From: Daucus carota subsp. sativus
Lineage: Eukaryota; Streptophyta; Magnoliopsida; Apiales; Apiaceae
DNA length: 64,000 bases
Assembly: GCF_001625215.2 (NCBI RefSeq)
Contig: NC_030385.2
Coordinates: forward strand, 1,481,135 to 1,545,134
Direction of reading: 5' to 3'
Shown: one piece after another, positions 24,179-35,664 of the stretch
Layout of the letters: each line of letters starts with the position of its first letter
How positions within the stretch are numbered: position 1 is the first letter of the stretch
The notes under the pieces: model-generated
Told to the model about the DNA's origin: nothing
Database searches by the model: none
What the model saw: the letters and a program-made list of their open reading frames with translations, nothing else
Position numbers and translations under genes: made by a program

Positions 24179-26059
24179 ATGCCTCACAAACTCGCCGATG
24201 GCTTCGAAACTCCTCAACCATTCCACCACCACCACAACCAGAGCCTCGACTTGAACTCGTTTCAAGACTTACCCGATTCTCATGCATGGCCTTATTCCGA
24301 GCCACACGACTACTCCTTAAGCCGTGAAAAAAGTCATTCTAAATTGCCACCGGTTATTGATTTAAATGATCTAGTGAATGGCCTTAAGCATGTGGTTCAT
24401 GCATGCAAAACATGGGGAGCTTTCCAGATTATAAACCACGGAGTGTCGAACCGAGTTGTGGACCGCATGGAGGATGCGGCGAAGAGCCTCTTCAATCTTC
24501 CTTTCGAACAGAAGCTCAAGGCTCAGCGATGCGAAGATGGAGCTGTGGGATATGGTCCTATTCGAATCTCGTCCCTATTTCCGAAACGTATGTGGTCTGA
24601 GGGGTTTACCATTGTTGGTTCTCCCGTTCAACATGCTCGCAAACTTTGGCCAGAGGATTACACTGCTTTCTGGTATTCTTCTCCTTTTTCGCATCTTGTA
24701 ATGCATGCATATATTCAAGTAAAACAGCCCGCATTCTTGTAAATATACTTAACCCGTGTCACAAATTATTATACCAAAATATAACTTTTAGTTAGATCAT
24801 CAGAACTCGATACTGATACTGAGATCGTTTGGGTAAACTTAAAAAAAAAGTGTTTTTTGCTCAAAGTAAAGAATTGGACTAGAAGTGGGAAGTAAATTAC
24901 GACTTATAAGTGATTAAACTGTTTGGGAAAAAAGTAGAAGTACTGAAACAAAAGCTAGCATTCTCAGCTTCTTATAAGTGCTTCTGGTTTTTTACTAAAA
25001 GGGTCAAGAAAAGTAGAAGCCGACTTCTCGTCGAAAGAAGCCTGAAGTGGCAATAGCCAAACAGGCACATTGATACTCGGGTCAAAAGGTGTAATTTCCG
25101 GACATCCCAACCAGGACTAATTAGCCTAACCGATATTCTGACTCAGGCTGATACTGATATGGATACTGAGCTAAGCTTGTTTGGAGGGGGTGTCTGCAGT
25201 GTGTAATGTGTACTAATTTGAAACAAAACAAGGCCACACAAACGTTGTGATGGTAGGGTACACAGATATAGATAGCTATGCAGTAGATCCTATCTATCTA
25301 ATATATAAAGGTGAAAAGATTTTATATATTTACTAGTTGCCTTGTCCAAAAAAAGCAAGGAATGAATTATTAGTAACCTGTGGACCAGGACAAGATATGG
25401 AGATATTGCATTCACATAAAATCAAACCAGCTTTTTTTTTTTTTTAATTTTTTCTATTTAATTTGTTTTCTTTCTATAATTGTAGTGATGCCACAGAAGA
25501 ATACCAGCAGGAAATGAAAAAATTAGCTGGAAAGCTTATGTGGATAGTGCTGGAGTCACTTGGCATAACCAAAGAAGATATCCAATGGGCAGGCCCGGAT
25601 GGAGAATTCGGACCCTGTGGAGGTGTCTTGCAGCTGAACTCATACCCGATCTGTCCCGACCCGAGTCGTGCCATAGGCATAGTGGATCATACAGACTCTA
25701 GTCTTCTTACCATTCTCCACCAAACCAACCAGAGTGGCTTGCAAGTGTTCAGGGAGGGGTTCGGGTGGGTCACGGTCCCTCCTGTCCAAGGTGCATTAGT
25801 AGTTAACATAGGTGACTTGCTCCACATACTCTCCAATGGCTCATACCCTTCTGTGCTCCATCGCGTTGTCGTGAACCGTGATCAGCACCGCTTGTCCATG
25901 GCCTATCTGTTTGGTCCTCCAAATAATGCTGAGATTTCTCCTTTGTCGAAACTGGTGGATCGTTATCATCCTCCTCTTTATAGGCCAGTGACTTGGACCG
26001 AATATCTTGGAATGAAAGCTAAACTCTTTTATGAGGCCCTTTCAGCTCTTCGCCACTGA
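24179..26059 (+). CDS. GA3OX: Gibberellin 3-beta-dioxygenase (GA3ox)
   Basis: Fe(II)/2-oxoglutarate dioxygenase that 3-beta-hydroxylates GA9/GA20 to bioactive GA4/GA1, the last activating step of gibberellin synthesis, soluble in the cytosol. Exon 1 24179-24672, intron 24673-25485, exon 2 25486-26059; 355 residues, normal for the family. The start MPHKLADGF fits the GA3ox N-terminus; frames further upstream lack an ATG. Features in order: LPDSHAWP, LPPVIDLND, CKTWGAFQIINHGV, MWSEGFTIVGSP, RKLWPEDYTAFCD across the splice, LQLNSYPICPDP, Fe ligands H233-x-D235 in DHTDSSLLTILHQ and H290 in SVLHRVVVNR, and the 2-oxoglutarate pair R300-x-S302. MWSEGFT and the single intron position are typical of GA3ox rather than GA20ox or GA2ox. 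The promoter abuts a MITE; a second MITE is in the intron. The 3' UTR holds a 40-bp direct repeat. Confidence 0.92.
24826..25063. mobile_element. MITE in the GA3ox intron
   Basis: Left GTTTGGGTAAACTT and right AATAGCCAAAC are inverted; the interior is rich in AAGTAGAAG / CTTCTTATAAGTGCTTCT palindromic blocks. A related sequence (GTGGATTGGAAGTGAGAAGT to AACAAACAAGCC) lies at 58250-58395. No exon sequence is affected. Confidence 0.5.
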
Positions 26060-26067
26060 GCTCGTTA

Positions 26068-26160
26068 ATATTATGTCATTATCTAGTCGTTAGTATTGAC
26101 AGACCGTATCCCGCTCCTTGATATTATATCATTATCTAGTCGTTAGTATTGACAGACCGT
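26068..26160 (+). repeat. 40-bp direct repeat in GA3ox 3' UTR
   Basis: The block ending GTCGTTAGTATTGACAGACC occurs at 26068-26107 and 26121-26160 with one mismatch, period 53. It lies immediately downstream of the stop codon, so probably within the transcript. Confidence 0.85.
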
Positions 26161-26771
26161 TTCTCAGCAAGAACAAATTAATATAAGACTGCACGTTTTG
26201 ATCTTGTTTAATTAATTTCTTAATTTTATTGTTCAAATTTCGTAATTTCTAGAGCATTTCGAATCAGGTAGTCATCCATTATTATTCTGGGCAAGTTGTC
26301 TGCTAACGAAAGCAAAGATTATCATAGTTGTGGGAACTTTTACTAGACATTTTTGACACTACATCAAATAATTCAAAAATACTGCTCATAAATCTTTATA
26401 ATAATTTAAATTTAGTGCTTATATATCAAACTCAACAGTGAAATATGTTCCATCAAAGTACAAACAACCCAAGCACTGAAAACAAAAGCAAACCAGGTAC
26501 TACAAATACAAACCAGTGCCGGTCCGACAAACCATTGATGCAACCATCTACGAGCGACTTTTTCCGCTCGAAGACATTTATCAGCGAAAAACGACTCATT
26601 CTAATATTTTTGAAAGATGGTTACAAACAATCGATAGGTAGGGTCTAACGGCCTACAAACTAACGGACGATGCTAGATGAATAAACACACACAAACGAGT
26701 ACAAGATACTTTATAAAACACACTCAAGTTGTTTCGCATCGGCCCTACGCGCGTTGGAAGCCAGCCGAGAA
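26161..26771. other. Intergenic between convergent genes
   Basis: Space between the 3' ends of GA3ox (plus) and the first AOP-like gene (minus); it should hold both 3' UTR ends. Open frames at 26445-26648 and 26754-26936 are without support (the latter is the antisense of exon 3). Confidence 0.5.
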
Positions 26772-28366
26772 TCAAACACCACAGTAAGTTTTAAGAGCAG
26801 ATTCACATTTCTGGCCAGCTTCTGTATAGTAAAAGCCAAGAAACTTCACATGATCAAATGGCTTAAACAGCAAAGGATGTTCTTCGTCCACCAACTCTTC
26901 CGGGGCTTTTATTATGTACCCCTCTTTCGGTACTGAAAACAATCCAACCGAGTATCGTGGCTCCGATCCACTCATCATCACCCTGTGATAAGCGGAATAT
27001 ACTCTCCCGTTGCTCCAAGCCTTCATAAAATCATTTTAAATTTAATAAACATCATAAAAGTATATTCCCTCTGTCCCAGTTTGTATGAGCATCTTTGACT
27101 AGCACAGTTTTTAAGAAATGAATGTTTGACTTAATCTTAACCACATAAAAAGAGTCAAGGAATGTTACTCCCTCCGTCCCATTTTAGTTGTCACATTTCC
27201 TTTTTTGTTGGTCAAATTGACTAATTTTTGACCAAAGATTACAAGTCACTTTTTTATCATTTTAAAAAACTGAAAATTACATCTTAAAGTAGATTAAAAG
27301 TTATTTTCGGTGACATATTTTTTTTATTTTTTCAATTGATAAAATATTAATAAATTTCAGTCAAACTTTGGTCAATTTGACCGGCACAAAACCAAATGTG
27401 ACAACTAAAATGGGACGGAGGGAGTAAATAAGTGTAGTTTATGAATGTGTGGTTGTAATAACCAACGAAAAATTCATTCTTTTGGTACATCAAAAAAGGA
27501 AAATGATTCATATAAAATGGGACGGAGGGAGTAACAGATAGAGATTTTAATCAAATTTAAGGTACGAGAATGATTTACGTGAAAAGAGTCACCGATCATG
27601 ACTATGAACGAATCAGGCGAAGGCTTGACAGTGATCCATTCGCCGTCTCTAGTTTGCACCTGCAATCCACAGACCTGATTCTGATAGAGTATCGTTACAA
27701 TATTTTTATCAGTGTGAGAAGTTAAACCAAGCTTCGCCTCAGCTGTTTCGGGTCCTTTGTATTTCATAACTCGAAGAAGATATTTCGTGGAGTCCAAATG
27801 TTCATCTAAGTACTTTTTCAAGCCCAGGCTCTCTAACACCATTGTCCTAACCATCTGATCTAGCTCAGATAGCTGCTCCGAGAACGATTGTACAGTCTCG
27901 CTGACAGAATTTTCATTATTTCAATAAACGTCAGTACACTAGCGACAGAAAACACAATCGAAAGGACTGTAACATGAATTATAGAGACCTACCAGAATGC
28001 AGGGTTCCCCTGAGGCCACAAAACGTTACTGAATTTTCGCGATTCTTCGAGAGAGGGGGCACCTTCGATACCCATGCTCTCGTAAAGGGGAACCATGGGG
28101 TACTGTCCAACGTAGCCGTGAAAAGGGATTTTGGAGGAGTTTCGTATTTTGGTTTGTAAAGGGAGATCAAAGAGCTCCTGCAATGCGGTGAACAGAGATT
28201 TTCGAAGCTCAGACGGGACTTTATCGAATGAGGCTTCGAAACACCCGAATTCTTGGAGAGCTTGATGGACTTGAGATTTTATTGAGTCCCATAGGAAAGT
28301 GCCTGGTTTCAGTTCATGCCCGGAAAAATTAATGAGAGGCAGAGCGAGAAGATTTTGAGATCCCAT
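26772..28366 (-). CDS. AOP1: AOP1-like 2-oxoglutarate dioxygenase (copy 1)
   Basis: Fe(II)/2-oxoglutarate oxygenase of the AOP group, specialised-metabolism oxidases whose Arabidopsis members act on glucosinolate side chains; the substrate here is unknown. Exons on the minus strand: 28366-27993, 27900-27579, 27020-26772; 314 residues. Start MGSQNLLALPLINFSG is standard. Landmarks: ALQEFGCFEASFDKVP, ELFDLPLQTKIRN, HGYVGQYPMVPLYESMGI, Fe ligands H187-x-D189 in SHTDKNIVTILYQNQVCGLQ, PSPDSFIVMIGDSFH, H244 in AYHRVMMSG, R254-x-S256, PEELVDEEHPLLFKPFDH and the terminal TYCGV. All splice phases agree and all active-site residues are present, so it looks functional. Intron 2 contains a Stowaway pair. 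It is the most conserved of three tandem copies in the same orientation. Confidence 0.92.
27065..27531. mobile_element. Stowaway MITE holding another, in AOP intron 2
   Basis: The outer ends TTCCCTCTGTCCCAG (27065, after TA) and AAATGGGACGGAGGGAG (27531, before TA) are inverted. Inside, a complete element at 27168-27424 (CTCCCTCCGTCCCATTTT to AATGGGACGGAGGGAG, TA on both sides) carries subterminal GTCAAATTGACTAATTTTTG. Both lie within the intron, away from splice sites. Confidence 0.75.
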
Positions 28367-28585
28367 TAATTCGAGTTACAAATCTAAGCTGTTTAAAACG
28401 TTATGCGCGTACAAATAGGTATATAGCTTCATGGAATTTAATTATTGCATGTGAACAAATAATTAAAAGGTAAATTACAGATATTTAACGCGGTTTAACA
28501 TTTTTATGATCGAAACTTCAAATTTGCCAAATATTTGTTAGATATATTTTTTACCCAGAAAAATTGGCTGAGCAGAATATCGCAA
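28367..28585 (-). promoter_or_regulatory. 5' flank of AOP-like copy 1
   Basis: Upstream region of the minus-strand gene starting at 28366. AT-rich, with no confident TATA element. Confidence 0.25.
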
Positions 28586-29676
28586 AAAGTGGTCCTCAAG
28601 TACTATTTTTTAACATATACTTAATTATAAATTTGAAATTCAGTCAACCAAATGTAGTTATAGTTTAGCTATCACATTACATTTTACTCGTAATTAATAA
28701 AATTACTAATTTTGCATGAAAACGATCTAATTGTATATGTTTAATATAGAAGGTCCGGCATGCATTTAAGACTCTTATGAAATATGATTTCATAAATTAT
28801 TTTTAATTTTATTCTAAATAAAAATTTTAATTATTAAGATTAAATTATAAAATTACATCTTATATAATCTTAAAATATCTATCTAACAATAAATTTTTTA
28901 TAAAAAATGAGTAAGAACTGCCCGATTATTCCTTAAAAGAGGCCAAGTCGGATGCACAATCAACAGTTTAAACCGCCAAAAACTTATCACAAAATGCTAT
29001 GTATCAACTACAAAACAAAAAAGCTTAAGCAGCAAAATTAAGAAACGATTATCATGCAAAATAAATTGATATATATAATAAACTATGACTATGAGATCGT
29101 GAAATTTGTCACAAAATCTAGTAATATTCGTCGGTTTGTAATATGGAGTATTGTAATACTGACTTGTACAAGCTCAAGTGGTCCTGTTACAAAAATTAAT
29201 CTTAACTAATTAAGATGGTTCTGATCTCGTGATTAGTCGATAATTAGTTGTTTTTTCCTACTCTGTAAATTTTACTGGCCAATCAAGTGGTCCTAACTAT
29301 ACAAATTTCAAAGTTATGTGTTAATTTAATAGTCTCTTTCAGGAAGTCTTAAACTAAATATAGTGGCTAATTAAAGTGGTCCTAATAATTTATTGGTGGT
29401 CCTAATTAGACAAATTGCTAAGCTTAAGTACGAATTAAGATGTCTCTATTTGTGAAGTCATGGACTAATCAAATAATTAATAAATTAAGTGGTCCTCATA
29501 ATGATTTAGACTAACGTAATTAATGATCTCTCGCTATCTTAAAATCAAGTGAACTCCAAACCTGTGATCTTACTTCAATTTTAAACATAATTATTGATTC
29601 AGTTGTCGAATTATATAATGTGATTTTCTTTTGATAATTAAATGATATAATGTGATAACTAGCATCAAGTGGTCCT
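28586..29676 (+). repeat. Dispersed AAGTGGTCCT repeat array
   Basis: The decamer AAGTGGTCCT (or AAAGTGGTCCT) occurs at about 28588, 29176, 29285, 29374, 29487 and 29667, with a GGTGGTCCTAATTAG variant at 29396. Between 29176 and 29496 spacing is 89-113 bp and the flanks share AATTAAG and CTAATTA blocks, suggesting an old tandem array of a unit near 110 bp, now mostly eroded. Confidence 0.6.
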
Positions 29677-30310
29677 AACTACATGTTTTTTGATTAATTA
29701 AGAGCATTTTTGATCAACTTAAAAAATGGGTATCATTAATGAAAGTTGTCAATATAGCGACTATGAAACGAGCATCTTGAACAATGATTGTCAGTACGAG
29801 TCATATTTGTCGTGTGGATTATATAACGTTAGTAAATTCTAATTTTTGACAATTAAATTTTATTATTTAACGTTAGTAAATTCTAATCTCAAGTCTCTGT
29901 GCATAATCATATTCTCATCTCTATAAATATTATATACTTCCCATCAATAAATTAGGTGTCCCTCCAAATTTAACGAAAAATAATAATCTTTCACCCTTTC
30001 TTTTTTTTTACTAGCCTTCGTGGGGACTTCCATTTTTCTTCTTGCTTTTTAAAAGACACTCCTTCCTGTATACGTATTTTTAGATATTGTTTTGTTTTTT
30101 TAATAAAATAATTCAGGATAAGTTTTGTTTTAAATTTATTTGGATTTTGATGATGCTTTATGTGAGGGCTTTGAGTGTTTTTTTGTGTGTTTTGGTGTGA
30201 CTTCAATATCTAGGACTTTACACCGGTTGGATTTTCAAGAGTTTGAAATTGTGATAAAAATTTATACAGGATTGCAATTAGTGTTGATGGTTCAAACATG
30301 TAGTGATGAA

Positions 30311-30376
<66 letters not shown>

Positions 30377-31246
30377 ATTTTAATAATCATTTGATTGTGT
30401 TTCTGTAAAAGTTAGATTAATCAGTGATATGATCCCTTTTATCAGTTAAAATTGGATTGTTTTGTAGATGATGTATGACATTATATTATTAAATTAACCA
30501 CTTTTTTGAAAAAAATAAATGAATTACAACAATTTCTCCAAAAATAAATAAATAAATCATAGCGATTTCGAGGTTGTTTGAAGATTCATTCAAATAAATT
30601 AAAACCATGACTCCGGGTAATTTGGCAAACAAAAAATATAGATAAGATTTGTGGACGGAATTGAATTTTGACTAGATTTTTTCTATGACTCAAAATTTTC
30701 GAATAAGAATTTAGGTGACGAATTTCTGTGATGACTTATCATGGTTCTTATTTTGTTTCATTTGTCTTTTAGTTTTATACTATCTCATCCGCTACATTAT
30801 CAACTTTTGCTATTTAGATTTTTGTCATTTTCTGATTTTTTTTGATTTTTTTTACAAACTTGCGATCTTGTAATCAAATGCATCCAATACAATCAAATAT
30901 CAACATCTCTTATAGAATGGAAACCGAAAGTAATTTCACCTTTTTAGGTAAAAGTTGTATTTAGTTGATTTTACAAATCATATTTTAATAAATATATTCA
31001 ATATATAGTAAAATTACAAAAAACTGTAAAAAGAAAAATAGTTTTGATATATTAATCCCCGAAACTTTATAAGATAATTTTGAGAAATTTATTCACTAAA
31101 TAATATTACAATTACATATCTAAAAGCATCATTAAAAACATACACATAAACCTTGAATTGAAAATACGTTAATTCCACATTTTCACCACACATTTCACTC
31201 ACACACATCGTACAAATGTTACACTTAATCGACGTGAAAGCCAATT
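29677..31246. other. Intergenic, no gene seen
   Basis: AT-rich DNA between AOP-like copies 1 and 2. It includes an (AT)n microsatellite at 30323-30374, which accounts for the open frame at 30140-30394. The rest shows no ORF or clear element. Confidence 0.5.
30323..30374. repeat. (AT)n microsatellite
   Basis: About 26 uninterrupted AT units after three ACAT units. Confidence 0.95.
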
Positions 31247-33387
31247 TCAAACCCCACAGTATGACTTGATAGGACACTTTGATTTCTTTCCTTCGTCAGT
31301 GTAATAGAAATCGATGTACTTGTAATGATCGAACGGCTGAAACTGAATCTCATGTTCTTCATCCGCTAGCTCTTCCGGGGTGTGAATAATCTCATCCCTT
31401 ATGAATGTAAATACCCCAAGCGAATACCTCTCTTCAGTTCCCTTCATTATCACTCTATGCTGGGGAGCTTCTATTCTCCCATTTGTCCATGCCTACAATA
31501 TTTTGGGAGCAACTCGTAAATAATCTTGATCATAAACCGACAAAACCTTCTTAACATTTTCGATTTTTTATATACTCCCTCCGTCCCCCTGAATTCTTTA
31601 CCTTGGAGGGGGACACGGAGACCAAGACAATGTATAAAAAATGAGTAAAGTGAGATGGAAAGTGGGTAAAGTGGTGGGACCTATCAATATTTAATAATAG
31701 ATTTGAGATAGTGGAGGAAAGTAGTGGGTGTAATAGTAGTTTTTATTGTTAAATATGAGATATATAGTAGGGGAAGATAGTGGGTGTAATGATAAAAAAA
31801 ACTTACTATTTATAGTAACGTAAAGAAATGAGAGGGACATCCCAAAATAGTAACTGTAAAGAAATGAGAGGGACAAAGGGAGTATAATTTTCGAAAACTT
31901 GTTTTGACTAATGTTCGTAAATATAGGGAAACAATACTTGCTCTGTCCAATGAGTTGTATACATAGGAGGACGGGAACACGACAAGCACTTTAATGATCC
32001 TGCTGTAACCTTTTTTTAAAATTTTTTTTAGCTGAATTCTTATTAAAGAAAGAAAATCTTAACAAGAAGTTACGTAATTGAAATTTATGTCGAGAAGTGA
32101 AGAAAAACATATAAAATTAAATGAGACAAGAAGGAGTATAAGTTTGCGAAATTTCAAACGTACCATGCATGCATCGCCTGCCATGACGATAAAAGATGAA
32201 GGGGAAGGATCGACAAGAATCCATTGATCATTTGTTGATTTAATCTCCAGACCTGGAACTTGATGCTGATGCAGAATTGACATGAAGCTCTTGTCTGTAT
32301 GAGGCACGATTCCTAAAGAGGTTTCCTTCTCGTGGCGTTGTCGATATTTTATGAGTCGAAAAAGATAAGAGGTTGATTCCAGAAGACGTTCATAGTGCTT
32401 CTCAATTCCATAGCTCTGAGAAACCATTCTCATTACTATTTGATCCAATTCAGCAACAACTTCAGTAAACAAACGTGCTGTTTCACTAGCCACAACAAGA
32501 ACAAATTTCTCGTCAGATCAGCGCTAGAGTACTGATTTTGTAATTTAAAGAAAAAAAATTAGGGATCAATGAAACTGGTTAATTATCAAAGTCATCACTA
32601 CTTGTGTCCCGATGTATCAAGTGAGTCGCTGATTATAAAAATGACTCATTTTAATCACTATTTTGAATATTTGTGTTGTATAGACCATTTGTTAGGACCC
32701 GCCCTAGAGATTTGGGTGTCCTAGACGAAATTTAAAAATGGTGTTCATATTTTTCAAGATCGTAAAGAAAAAATTTACATACATTCAAATCAATATACAA
32801 CGACATAATCATAAATATTGTTTTAGGATTAACAACACAATCAATTCAAATGCATGTAAATATATAAATGCATAAATTTATCATTATATACTACATATAC
32901 ATAGATTTATTGGTGTCTTTGGGACAGTGGCCGATGACCCAGGCGTTCGCCTTGATCGCCTTACCCAAAAGCCGACCTGTGTCAATGATGGAAACTCTTA
33001 CCAGAAAGTTGCATTTCCGGAGGGCCACATGAGATTAGTGAAAGCATGAGCTCCCTGCAGAGTGGTCGCGTTTTCGATACCTAAGCCTTCGTACAGAGGA
33101 ACCACAGGCTCTTGGCCAACATAGCCATGGGAAGGTGTCTTGGATGTGTTTCGCAGTTTGGTTTCGAGTGGGAGATCAAATAACTGTTTGGTTGATTCGA
33201 ATATTGCATTGTGAAGGTCTGGTGAGAAATTGTCATTGTATGTTGCAAGGAAACAACCATATTCTTCAAGTGCACTCACCACATTTTTGCTTGTTGCTAA
33301 CCAAGAAGTTGAGCCTTGCTTTGTGTTTTCTTGTGAAAAATCTATACAGGGAAGATTGGGCTGTTTTGTTAAAGGGGAGGAATTCAT
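31247..33387 (-). CDS. AOP-like 2-oxoglutarate dioxygenase (copy 2)
   Basis: Second AOP-type Fe(II)/2-oxoglutarate oxygenase. Minus-strand exons 33387-33002, 32485-32164, 31492-31247; 317 residues. Landmarks: NLPCIDFSQ, ALEEYGCFLATY, QLFDLPLETKLRN, HGYVGQEPVVPLYEGLGI, PHTDKSFMSILHQHQVPGLE with the HTD Fe ligands, PSPSSFIVMAGDACM, APQHRVIMKGTEERYSLG with the distal His and R-x-S, PEELADEEHEIQFQPFDHY and the end SYCGV. Exon 2 is 322 nt, exactly as in copies 1 and 3. The start MNSSPL at 33387 fits the family; an in-frame ATG at 33450 would add 21 residues with no counterpart. All catalytic residues are kept, but ILYQNQV is replaced by ILHQHQV and other pocket positions differ, so the substrate may differ from copy 1. 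Three MITEs occupy its introns. Confidence 0.9.
31575..31882. mobile_element. Stowaway-like MITE in copy 2 intron 2
   Basis: Starts CTCCCTCCGTCCCCCTG, ends GGGACAAAGGGAG, TA-flanked (31573-31574, 31883-31884). It is an intact relative of 5331-5634 and of the interrupted host at 3187-4310. Confidence 0.88.
31937..32136. mobile_element. Stowaway-like MITE near a splice donor
   Basis: Begins CTTGCTCTGTCCAATGAG after TA, ends GAGACAAGAAGGAG before TA (32137-32138). A worn 200-bp copy related to insertion 1 (CAATTGTATACG-type end). It ends only 27 bp from the donor (32163-32162) of exon 2. Confidence 0.6.
32695..32979. mobile_element. Possible MITE in copy 2 intron 1
   Basis: Left AGGACCCGCCCTAGAGATTT and right CCCAAAAGCCGACCTG look like degenerate inverted ends of the plant repeat type that begins AGGGCCGGCCC; the interior GTGTCCTAGACGAAATTTAA is also characteristic of it. 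No target duplication confirmed. Confidence 0.35.
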
Positions 33388-34171
33388 TATTGCGAGCTGG
33401 TTTGATGATTTGCTTGACACTTTCTTAACTAATTCACTGCAATGCAACATTTAAGAACACGGATTATAATATTAGTGTATCTTAAGGTGAACCAAACTAG
33501 GACAACTAGTGCCACAAGAAAAAACGATTATTTTCAAAAATATATTTCGAGTTTATTTTTGATCGAATATAATCATAAAAGAATTCGTCAAAAATACATA
33601 ATCGAAGATATATCTTGTATCGACTTGGAAAACCCGATCTTAAAACCCAAAATCGAAATTAAGTATATTATTTTCGACTAGTATATTTTCGATCTGTTGT
33701 CAATCGAAAATGAATAGTTTCGATCAGAATAAACGATCAAAATTGGTTTTTCCTATAATTATTCTCCACTTTACATAAAATGCAAGAAACTCATCATCAT
33801 CGTCACTAGTTCATATGTCAAGGACGAATACGATGTGTGTACTCCGACAATCCGATAAAAATTTTCATTTCTCATATTCCTATATATAATGCGATACAAA
33901 TTTTAATGATTATCATACATGATAGAGGTGCGATACAAATTTAAGTGACCGTCACTATCAAAATGATGAGATATTGTGCTAGATACAACAAATTTAAGTA
34001 ATTTATCATAATTATCATGACGATGAGATAATGTCTTAGTAACGGAAGATGGAATATTCAGTATAAAAAACCCTGTCAAAATCAGAAATTGCATAAATTG
34101 TTTTTCCTTTATATTTTGGCAAGTATTATAATCCTCATTCGATGCATGCACACTGCACAGTAACAGGGTAC
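33388..34171. other. 5' flank of AOP-like copy 2, no gene seen
   Basis: Upstream of a minus-strand gene; AT-rich, with short frames only and several TCGAAA/TTTCGA motifs around 33630-33750. No element recognised. Confidence 0.45.
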
Positions 34172-34444
34172 GGTTGCTCATTAAACTAGTTCATCAAGTC
34201 TTAATCAAAAAGATAGTGTAGATGCTGATAGGATTAAATATTAAATAGCCACTAATAATAATAATATAAAAACAGCTTAAACTTGTTTAGAAGTTGGAAG
34301 CTGGTCCAAATCTGTACTAACTTTGCTTATTTTAATTATATATTTGCATGCGTGATTGTGTACTCAATCAGTGTAAACCTCTTTCTAATGGTCCCCTAAT
34401 TAATTAAGGACCACATACAAATTATATGATTCTTGTGACATACT

Positions 34445-34628
34445 GACTAATTAATTAAGGATCGTCATGGATGACTGATTAGCAACATAAATTCATATAC
34501 TCGAAGACAAGTGCGAAATCAACACAAAGCGTCTCTGACTAATTAATTAAGGATCGTCATGGATGACTGATTAGCAATATAAATTCATATACTCGAAGAC
34601 AAGTGCGAAATCAACACAAAGCGTCTCT
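34445..34628 (+). repeat. 92-bp tandem duplication
   Basis: 34445-34536 and 34537-34628 are adjacent copies differing at one base (AGCAACATAA versus AGCAATATAA). A recent event within copy 1 of the larger duplicated segment. Confidence 0.95.
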
Positions 34629-35195
34629 TTCTGCTGATTTTCTTGAAAATTTCCTTAGTTTGTACACGTAATATTATTTATTAATTAAATGAAAAACAAA
34701 AGATTCCTCCAAATCAAGATTAGCATTGTCGAATCGATCTCACATTTTAGACTGGTTCTCGTTTATATTGCTAAAATATGTAAATTTTCGCAAATAATCA
34801 GGCTAAATTGTTGTAATTATAATAAATGTAATATGATCATCCAAGAATTTCTTGTAACAGAAAATTTCGTTGATAATAATTAAGTTCATTTTTAATCCAG
34901 AATAATCACGAGAAAAAATGATGAAAAAACTATTAGCAACCAAAAATTATTTTGTCACTACTTTTTTTTCTGAAATGAAAGTGTTAATCTAATAATAAAA
35001 AATCATACAACATCTAACGATCGATTCAAATAAATTGTAAATTGCAATCGCGTGTCACCACCAAAAAAACTCTCGTCATGAGACGACAAAATGTCTACAA
35101 CGGAATTGCAAATAGTTAACACTGAAATGAATTCGATAATTGTCATTTGATCCTGTGCATGATTGCTTGTCAGTTTATCACTTTATCGTCAAGTA
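34629..35195. other. Intergenic, no gene seen
   Basis: AT-rich DNA between the two copies of the duplicated segment; the 64-codon frame at 34689-34883 has no recognisable features. Confidence 0.45.
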
Positions 35196-35664
35196 GTTGC
35201 TCGTTAGTTTAGCTCATCAAGTCTTATTCGATATAGCGTAGATGCCGATACGATACATATAAAATAACAAAGACCGTACGATTCGACAATATTAAAAAAA
35301 ACAGCTTAAACCTGTCAGAAGCTGGGAGCTGGTCCCAATTTGTATTACCTTTAATTTGCTTATATATTTAACTAGTATATATTTGCTTGCATGATTACGA
35401 GTATGGAGTATGTACTAAATCAGTGTAAATCTCTTTCTAATGGTCCCCTAAGAGCATCTTCAGCAGCATCTTAGCCCATTCCTTAAATATAATATAAAAT
35501 ATTGGATCCTAGTGACTTAAGATAATAATAGCTATTCTCACCTCCAACAATATTCCTTATATTCATTCCTTATATACTATTTTATTATTAAAAGTTGCCA
35601 TTATTGCAATAGGTGAAGAGAGAGAACATGTTTGTATTCAAAATTTATTATAAAATAAGAGTTA

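Larger units (their letters stand above)
34172..35451 (+). repeat. Duplicated intergenic segment, two copies
   Basis: The segment at 34172-34443 (TTCATCAAGTCTTA, AAAAACAGCTTAAAC, GAAGTTGGAAGCTGGTCC, CAGTGTAAACCTCTTTCTAA, TGGTCCCCTAA) recurs at 35196-35451 in the same order with moderate divergence. Copy 2 resumes at 36920 after a transposon complex (GGACCACATAC, CATGGATGA, GATGCGAAATCA). The copies are about 1 kb apart, between AOP-like copies 2 and 3, and are probably by-products of the local gene duplication. Confidence 0.75.

Noticed and set aside
28586-29676. Repeat-spacer layout reminiscent of CRISPR
   Set aside because: Units are short, irregularly spaced, diverged and in a plant nuclear genome; no Cas context.
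30140-30394. 84-codon frame ending in a Tyr-Ile repeat
   Set aside because: Produced by the AT microsatellite.
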